NCBI GenBank assembly: GCA_958349075.1
Contig: CATWBR010000113.1
Coordinates: 1-11,013, forward strand
Direction: 5' to 3'
DNA: 11,013 nucleotides
Origin: an uncultured Clostridium sp.
GTDB taxonomy: Bacteria > Bacillota > Clostridia > Lachnospirales > Lachnospiraceae
In this document: positions 6,362 to 11,013 of the stretch, piece after piece
How positions within the stretch are numbered: position 1 is the stretch's first letter
How the letters are laid out: every line of letters starts with the position of its first letter
Notes under the pieces: generated by a model
What the model was told of the DNA's origin: nothing
Databases searched by the model: none
The model's input: only the letters and a program-made list of their open reading frames with translations
Translations under genes and position numbers: made by a program

Positions 6362-8434
6362 ATGGGATATATGATAGGAGTTGACGTAGGGGGTACGTTT
6401 ACCGATTTTTCTCTGTTCGACGCCGGGACGGGAAAGCTTGAGAATTTTAAACGAAGTTCCACACCCGAAGATCCGTCCAGGGCGATCGTGGAAGGAATCC
6501 GGTCCATACTGGAGGGGGAAGGAATCTCGGCAGAGGACGTGACCTACCTGGCGCATGGGACAACGGTCGCAACCAACGCGCTGATTGAGAAAAAGGGCGC
6601 GAAAATGGGCCTTATCACAACGGAAGGTTTTAAAGATCTGATGGAGATTGGCTGGCAGAAGCGTCCCTCCCTCTATAACCTGCTGAAAGAAAAGCCGGAG
6701 AGCCTGATACCTGAAGGACTAAAATGCGAGGTGTCCGAGCGGATTGTCCATGACGGGTCCGTGAAGGTTCCCCTGGATGAGGAGGGAGTGCGGCGCGCAG
6801 TCAGATACTTGAAAAAGCAGGGAGTCAAATCGATCGCTGTTTGCACGCTGTTCTCATTTTTAAATCCGGTTCACGAAAACCGAATCGGGGAGATTGTGAG
6901 GGAGGAATATCCCGAGTGTTACGTGACGGCATCCAACAAGCTGATTTCCGAATTCCGCGAATATTCGCGTATGAGCACAACGGTGTTAAATTCTTATCTC
7001 GGGCCGGTGATGGAGACCTATGTCCACAATTTTGAAAAATCCGTCCGGAACGCCGGTATTAACGCGTCCCCCTATGTGACCCAGTCCAACGGTTCCATTA
7101 TTTCCATCTCGGAAACGGTGGACTGCCCAATCAAGACGGCCGTTTCAGGGCCGTCAGCCGGGGTAATCGGCGCCGTATTCATTGGAAAACAGTGCGGAGA
7201 AGATAAGATTATTACTTTCGATATGGGCGGCACCAGCATCGACGTCAGCCTGATCGAGAATGGAAAGGCAAAATTGTCCAACGAGAGGCTCGTAGAGGGA
7301 TATCCCGCCCGGATTCCCATGATTGATATCATCACCCTGGGAGCCGGGGGCGGCTCCATCGCCCGGATCGACGAGGGCGGCGCACTGAAGGTGGGGCCGA
7401 GAAGCGCAGGCGCGACGCCGGGACCGGCCTGCTATATGCGGGGAGGGGAATATCCCTGCGTGACGGACGCGAATATCGTACTGGGGAAACTGAACCAGCA
7501 GAGGATCCTGGGAGGCAGCATGGAAGTTAGTCTGTCACTGGCCCAACAGGCGATAAAAACCCATATCTGCGAATCGTCCGGGCTGTCGCTTAAGGAAGCG
7601 GCCGCAGGCATTATATCCGTTGTAAACTCAAATATGATGAGGGCGATCCGGGTGGTTTCGGTGGAGCGGGGCTATGATGTGCGGGAATTTACTCTGATGG
7701 CGTTTGGAGGGGCCGGTCCGCTCCATGCCTGCGAGGTTGCAAGGGAAATGGGAATCCGGAACGTGCTGATGCCTCCGTCTCCCGGAACCCTGTGCGCATT
7801 GGGCCTTCTGATGGCGGATACCCGTTTTGACTTGAGCCGTTCCCATATTATGCTTGCCAGGACCGAAAACCTCTGCCGGGTGAATGAGATCTTTGAGAGC
7901 CTGCTGGAGGAAGGAAACGCCCTGCTGGACAGGGAGGGTATCGCGGAGGAAAAGAGGATGTTTGAGGCGGTGGTGGAATGCCGCTATAACCGGCAGAACT
8001 ATGAGATACCGATCCCCATATCCATTCCCTTCGATCAGGGAGCAATGGAGCGCATGATTGCGGCGTTCCACCTGGAGCACGAAAGTTCCTACGGGTATCA
8101 TAACGAGGAGACGGAGATCCAGATGGTCAATTACAGGCTGGGTGCGATTGGACTGATCGAGAAACCGGATTTAAAAGAAGAACCGGAGGCGGAAGGGGCG
8201 AATGCACCGGAGCCGGCCGCGGAACGTTTTGTCCTTTTTGACGGAGAGGAGGACTATATAGCGACCCGGGTATACGACAGGAGTCAGATTGTGCCGGGAT
8301 GTACGATTGAAGGGCCGGCGATAATTGAGCAGATGGATTCGACCTGCGTGATTCCTCCGGGATGGAGCGCTTACACGGACGGATATCGCAATATCAGGGC
8401 AAAAGATACAGGAGGCAGAGCATATGAAGCGTAA
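6362..8434 (+). CDS. hyuA: Hydantoinase/oxoprolinase family subunit A
   Basis: A predicted 690-residue cytoplasmic ATP-using subunit of the hydantoinase/5-oxoprolinase/acetone-carboxylase family, at the usual length. The N-terminal domain starts with the sugar-kinase-like phosphate loop GVDVGGTFTDFSLFD (6-20) and has AHGTTVATNALIEKKGA (64-80). The core domain shows SGPSAGVIG (262-270), the second phosphate loop DMGGTSIDVS (287-296), GAGGGSIARID (327-337) and VGPRSAGATPGPACY (344-358), then a FGGAGPLHA motif. A C-terminal domain completes the protein. Known members phosphorylate the amide oxygen of a cyclic substrate with ATP so that the ring can be opened with subunit B. GGGAGG is 7 bases before the ATG. 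The gene overlaps hyuB by 11 bases. The family is certain; whether the substrate is 5-oxoproline, a hydantoin, or another lactam or imide cannot be told from sequence. Confidence 0.94.
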   Translation: MGYMIGVDVGGTFTDFSLFDAGTGKLENFKRSSTPEDPSRAIVEGIRSILEGEGISAEDVTYLAHGTTVATNALIEKKGAKMGLITTEGFKDLMEIGWQKRPSLYNLLKEKPESLIPEGLKCEVSERIVHDGSVKVPLDEEGVRRAVRYLKKQGVKSIAVCTLFSFLNPVHENRIGEIVREEYPECYVTASNKLISEFREYSRMSTTVLNSYLGPVMETYVHNFEKSVRNAGINASPYVTQSNGSIISISETVDCPIKTAVSGPSAGVIGAVFIGKQCGEDKIITFDMGGTSIDVSLIENGKAKLSNERLVEGYPARIPMIDIITLGAGGGSIARIDEGGALKVGPRSAGATPGPACYMRGGEYPCVTDANIVLGKLNQQRILGGSMEVSLSLAQQAIKTHICESSGLSLKEAAAGIISVVNSNMMRAIRVVSVERGYDVREFTLMAFGGAGPLHACEVAREMGIRNVLMPPSPGTLCALGLLMADTRFDLSRSHIMLARTENLCRVNEIFESLLEEGNALLDREGIAEEKRMFEAVVECRYNRQNYEIPIPISIPFDQGAMERMIAAFHLEHESSYGYHNEETEIQMVNYRLGAIGLIEKPDLKEEPEAEGANAPEPAAERFVLFDGEEDYIATRVYDRSQIVPGCTIEGPAIIEQMDSTCVIPPGWSAYTDGYRNIRAKDTGGRAYEA

Positions 8435-10157
8435 AGTGGATGCGGTAACAGTTGAAATTGTGGGAAATCTGCTGCTCTCCATTGCCGAGGAGGTGGGCAT
8501 TGCGTTGATCAAGAGCGCCTATTCCACCAATATCAAGGAGCGGAGAGATATTTCAACGGCGATGTTTGACCCGGAGGGCAATATGGTGGCTCAGGCGGAA
8601 CATGTCGCCATGCACCTGGGTTCCCTGCTGGAAATCGTCAAATCAGTCTATAAGAAATATCCGAAAGAAACGATCCGTCCGGGAGATATGTTTATTGGAA
8701 ATGACCCGTACAACGGCGGCGGCACGCACCTGCCCGATATCACGGTCGCGGCTCCCGTCTTTGCGGATGGCGGGATCATCGGCTGGACAGCCAACTGCGC
8801 CCACCACAGTGATGTGGGAGGGAAGGTACCGGGATCCACTCCCGGAGATGCGGTCAGCCTGTTCCAGGAGGGGATTAAGATTCCTCTGTCCCATGTCTGC
8901 CGTGCGGGAGAAGTACAAAATGAGATTATTGAGTTCATTATGGGCAACAGCCGGATCCCCCACGAAAGATTCGGGGATCTGCAGGCGCAGATAGCGGCAA
9001 ATAAGATAGGCGTCAGAAGACTTTCCGAGGCGTATTCCCGCTATAGGACCTTGCTGGTGGACAGTATGTATGAGCTTCAGGACTATGCGGAGCGTCGTCT
9101 GCGGGCCGGGATCAGCCGTTTGCCGGACGGAGTCTATGAGTTCAAGGATTACATGGACGATGCGGGGGAGGCATGTCCGGAGCCGATTTGCATCTGTGTG
9201 CGGATTACGGTGGAAAAGGATCAGCTTTCCCTTGATTTTAGTGGGACTCATGACCAGGTGAACGGGCCGATTAATCTGACCTTTAACGGACTCCTGGCGA
9301 CGGTTTTCTATTCTTTAAAGGCGCTGCTCGATCCGGAAATTCCGTCGAATGCCGGAATCTGCCGCGCTCTGGAAGTTTATGCGGAGCCGGGCCTTATCGT
9401 TAATTCAACCAGTCCCGCGCCGGTCGGAGAGCGGATCGACACGGCCATGAGAGTGGCGGATGTAATCTTCGGAGCGCTGGCACCGGCGGTTCCGGAACGG
9501 GCCATGGCCGGCTGTAACAGCTCCTGCACATCGGCAACCTTCAGCGGAAACGATCCGGAGGATAAAGAGCATTACTACGTCTATCTGGAGACCATTGCGG
9601 GAGGCTCCGGGGCTCACCGCCACGGGGACGGCCTAAGCGGTGTACAGGTTCACATGACCAACACCTCCAATCTGCCGATTGAGGCGCTGGAGATGGAGTT
9701 TCCCCTGGTGCTGGTCCGGCGCTACGCCTTACGGACAGACAGCGGCGGCCCGGGAAAATACCGCGGAGGACTGGGGATCGAGAGGGTCTTTGAGGCGGTC
9801 TGCGACGATGTGTCTTTCACGGGTCTTGGAGACAGGCAAAAGATTGCTCCCTGGGGAATTGAGGGCGGGGAAGCCGGCTACGGCGGAGCCCAGTATCTGA
9901 TAAAGAAAGGACAGGAGCCGGTCCGCCTCCCGTCGAAGAGTACGGGAATCCAGGTAAACTGCGGCGACGTCATCGTGGTCCGGACTCCGGGGGCCGGTGG
10001 ATTTGGACCGGCAGGAGAGCGGAATCGGGAGGATGTGTTAAGGGATGTCCGGGACGGAAAGGTATCCCCGGAGCGGGCAAGGGAAACCTATGGTGTCGAG
10101 ATAGAAGAGAGGGACGGTTTCTACTATGCTGCGGACGGATATGCAACTGCGGATTGA
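8424..10157 (+). CDS. hyuB: Hydantoinase/oxoprolinase family subunit B
   Basis: A predicted 577-residue partner of the preceding subunit; together they are about 1,267 residues, similar to the fused eukaryotic 5-oxoprolinase. Family motifs are GDMFIGNDPYNGGGTHLPDI (87-106), the His/Asp-rich metal-site-like NCAHHSDVGG (124-133), a GNSRIPHERFGDLQAQIAAN stretch (174-193), and the C-terminal GGPGKYRGGLG (about 441-451) and GAGGFGP. The domain completes the hydrolytic or ring-opening step on the intermediate activated by subunit A. AGGAGG lies 8 bases before the ATG, inside the end of hyuA, consistent with coupled synthesis of equal amounts. No third, small gamma subunit such as that of acetone carboxylase follows, which argues against a carboxylase. 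There is no visible terminator just after the stop. Confidence 0.94.
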   Translation: MKRKVDAVTVEIVGNLLLSIAEEVGIALIKSAYSTNIKERRDISTAMFDPEGNMVAQAEHVAMHLGSLLEIVKSVYKKYPKETIRPGDMFIGNDPYNGGGTHLPDITVAAPVFADGGIIGWTANCAHHSDVGGKVPGSTPGDAVSLFQEGIKIPLSHVCRAGEVQNEIIEFIMGNSRIPHERFGDLQAQIAANKIGVRRLSEAYSRYRTLLVDSMYELQDYAERRLRAGISRLPDGVYEFKDYMDDAGEACPEPICICVRITVEKDQLSLDFSGTHDQVNGPINLTFNGLLATVFYSLKALLDPEIPSNAGICRALEVYAEPGLIVNSTSPAPVGERIDTAMRVADVIFGALAPAVPERAMAGCNSSCTSATFSGNDPEDKEHYYVYLETIAGGSGAHRHGDGLSGVQVHMTNTSNLPIEALEMEFPLVLVRRYALRTDSGGPGKYRGGLGIERVFEAVCDDVSFTGLGDRQKIAPWGIEGGEAGYGGAQYLIKKGQEPVRLPSKSTGIQVNCGDVIVVRTPGAGGFGPAGERNREDVLRDVRDGKVSPERARETYGVEIEERDGFYYAADGYATAD

Positions 10158-10274
10158 CGGGGAATAAAGACAACTCACAATATACTTTTTCCGGTCATAG
10201 GATACTAAGAGGCATAGATTAAAAAACTCCACAACGTTTTGCGTCTGAGCGGATCGAAAGGAATTAAAATAAAT
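10158..10274 (+). promoter_or_regulatory. Gap between hyuB and the DUF305 gene, possible weak promoter
   Basis: This 117-base A/T-rich gap has no hairpin with a T-tract. TTGACG at 10154-10159 overlaps the hyuB stop; possible -10 partners are CACAAT at 10176-10181 (16-base spacer) or TATACT at 10181-10186 (21 bases, too long). Neither is strong. The composition change and gap length suggest that the following gene can be transcribed separately, but read-through from the operon is equally possible. Confidence 0.3.
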
Positions 10275-10844
10275 ATGGCAGGTTACAGTGAATTAAGCAT
10301 TAACACGAAAGCCTATCTGGATTGCTTTTACAGTATTCTGAATGAAATGATGGAGCAGATGACGTCTGCTCCTCAGGCTGGCGGTATATCGGGAAATTTT
10401 ATCGTACAGATGATGCCGCATCACCGGGCGGCGATAAAAATGTCTGAAAATCTTCTGCGTTACACAACCTTTATTCCACTTCAAAATATGGCGCTGAATA
10501 TCATAGCGGAACAGAAAAAAAGCATAGAGAATATGAAAAAAGTATATCCCTGCTGCTGCACGCTGGTAAATAAACCGGGAGAGCTTCAAAGTTACCGGAG
10601 AGATAATGAGCGCATTCTGCAGAATATGTTTCGGGAAATGAAATCGGCGGGAGTGGACAATAATATCAACGTGTGCTTTATGAGGGAAATGATACCGCAC
10701 CACAGAGGGGCGGTCCTGATGTGTGAAAATATGCTGCGTTACCCCTGCTGTCCGGAATTACTGCCAATACTTGAGGCAATCACCGTATCACAGAAAAGAG
10801 GCATTATACAGATGCAGCAGATGCTCAAAGAAATACGGTTTTGA
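10275..10844 (+). CDS. Tandem DUF305-domain protein, Met/His/Cys-rich
   Basis: A predicted 189-residue soluble protein with two copies of the DUF305 helical domain. Copy one (about 42-90) has MMPHHRAAIKM with His49-His50; copy two (about 135-185) has MIPHHRGAVLM with His142-His143; each ends in a helix of the form Q-K-x-x-I-x-x-M. DUF305 folds as a ferritin-like helical bundle, and some members, such as cyanobacterial CopM, bind copper or silver. The protein is rich in Met and has cysteine clusters at 93-95 and 158-159, fitting metal binding (inference). Unlike many DUF305 proteins, no signal peptide or membrane segment is visible. The ATG at 10275 is chosen over a TTG at 10239; AAAGGA lies 12 bases before it, a weak, long-spaced ribosome site. 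It looks more A/T-rich than the operon, and nothing ties it functionally to the catabolic genes. Confidence 0.82.
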   Translation: MAGYSELSINTKAYLDCFYSILNEMMEQMTSAPQAGGISGNFIVQMMPHHRAAIKMSENLLRYTTFIPLQNMALNIIAEQKKSIENMKKVYPCCCTLVNKPGELQSYRRDNERILQNMFREMKSAGVDNNINVCFMREMIPHHRGAVLMCENMLRYPCCPELLPILEAITVSQKRGIIQMQQMLKEIRF

Positions 10845-10886
10845 CGTTTTGCGCACAGGTCACAGGCGCCAATCAAAAAGAATTAT

Positions 10887-10906
10887 GCCGGATAGCAATA
10901 TCCGGC
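10887..10906. repeat. Perfect palindrome with GCAA loop
   Basis: GCCGGATA at 10887-10894 and TATCCGGC at 10899-10906 are exact inverse complements around a GCAA tetraloop, a stem of eight pairs. No T-tract follows, so alone it is not a classic terminator. It lies 15 bases before the terminator hairpin and could be an mRNA-stabilising end structure, a repetitive extragenic element or a protein site. Confidence 0.6.
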
Positions 10907-10921
10907 TCATACTGTAAACAG

Positions 10922-10947
10922 AGTCCGACGCTAACGCTCGGACTTTT
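10922..10947 (+). terminator. Rho-independent terminator after the DUF305 gene
   Basis: AGTCCGA (10922-10928) pairs exactly with TCGGACT (10938-10944) across a 9-base loop, followed by a short T-tract (10944-10947, then GTTGT). The stem is G+C-rich and the T-run follows directly on the plus strand. The reverse orientation lacks a comparable T-tract, so it should mainly end plus-strand transcription of the DUF305 gene and any read-through from the operon. Confidence 0.8.
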
Positions 10948-10980
10948 GTTGTATTGAAGGGCCGAAATACTGAAATAATA

Positions 10981-11009
10981 TTGCACAAGCTAAGATGCTA
11001 TGATACAAT
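10981..11009 (+). promoter_or_regulatory. Sigma-A-type promoter leading out of the window
   Basis: TTGCAC at 10981-10986 and TACAAT at 11004-11009 are 17 bases apart, and TG at 11001-11002 gives an extended -10. This is the best promoter visible in the window. It follows the terminator directly and should drive a plus-strand gene beyond the right edge. Confidence 0.65.
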
Positions 11010-11013
11010 CAAG

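Noticed and set aside
8643..9251. Minus-strand open frame opposite hyuB
   Set aside because: It lies wholly within the conserved hyuB coding region and has no recognisable domain.
6362..10157. Acetone carboxylase alpha/beta subunits
   Set aside because: No gamma subunit follows, and the subunit lengths and motifs fit the hydantoinase/oxoprolinase branch at least as well.
10154..10186. Promoter made of TTGACG and TATACT before the DUF305 gene
   Set aside because: The spacer is 21 bases, longer than the usual 16-18; kept only as a weak possibility in the gap entry.
1..11013. CRISPR arrays, tRNA or rRNA genes, insertion sequences, phage or toxin-antitoxin genes
   Set aside because: No regularly spaced repeats, no tRNA-like fold and no transposase, integrase or toxin motifs were seen on either strand by eye.

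Overview
The window is a single densely packed plus-strand catabolic operon, followed by one small, probably independent gene. Strong AGGAGG-type ribosome binding sites, GTG and TTG starts, short overlaps between genes, a moderately G+C-rich composition and a lipoprotein substrate-binding subunit all suggest an anaerobic Firmicute. My best guess is a gut Lachnospiraceae/Clostridium relative; this is inference from style, not a database match.

Layout. 1-84 is an A/T-rich leader with a TATAAT box. 91-6334 encodes, in order, a BtpA/SgcQ-family TIM-barrel protein, an FGGY-family sugar kinase, an AP-endonuclease-2-fold sugar epimerase/isomerase, and a tripartite TRAP transporter in the order small permease, large permease, binding lipoprotein. 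6362-10157 encodes the two subunits (A and B) of an ATP-dependent hydantoinase/oxoprolinase-family enzyme. 10275-10844 is a cytoplasmic, Met/His/Cys-rich protein with two DUF305 repeats. 10845-11013 holds a perfect palindrome, a probable intrinsic terminator, and a good sigma-A-type promoter that points out of the right edge.

How the genes may work together. The binding protein has the TRAP-family arginine that usually holds a ligand carboxylate, so the imported compound is probably an organic acid. HyuA/HyuB-family enzymes use ATP to open cyclic amides such as 5-oxoproline or hydantoins. The epimerase, kinase and BtpA-like barrel look like a sugar-processing set. The simplest reading is uptake of an acidic carbohydrate, or a carbohydrate joined to a lactam or imide, followed by ATP-driven ring opening, isomerisation, phosphorylation and a further step by the BtpA-like protein. 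No aldolase, dehydrogenase or regulator lies in the window, so the pathway is incomplete here and its substrate unknown. I know of no characterised pathway with this combination, which makes the operon the main point of interest.

The kinase and the epimerase both depart from well-known relatives at substrate-side motifs, consistent with a non-standard sugar. A strong stem-loop overlaps the stop codon of the binding-protein gene and may set different expression of the transporter and hydrolase halves.
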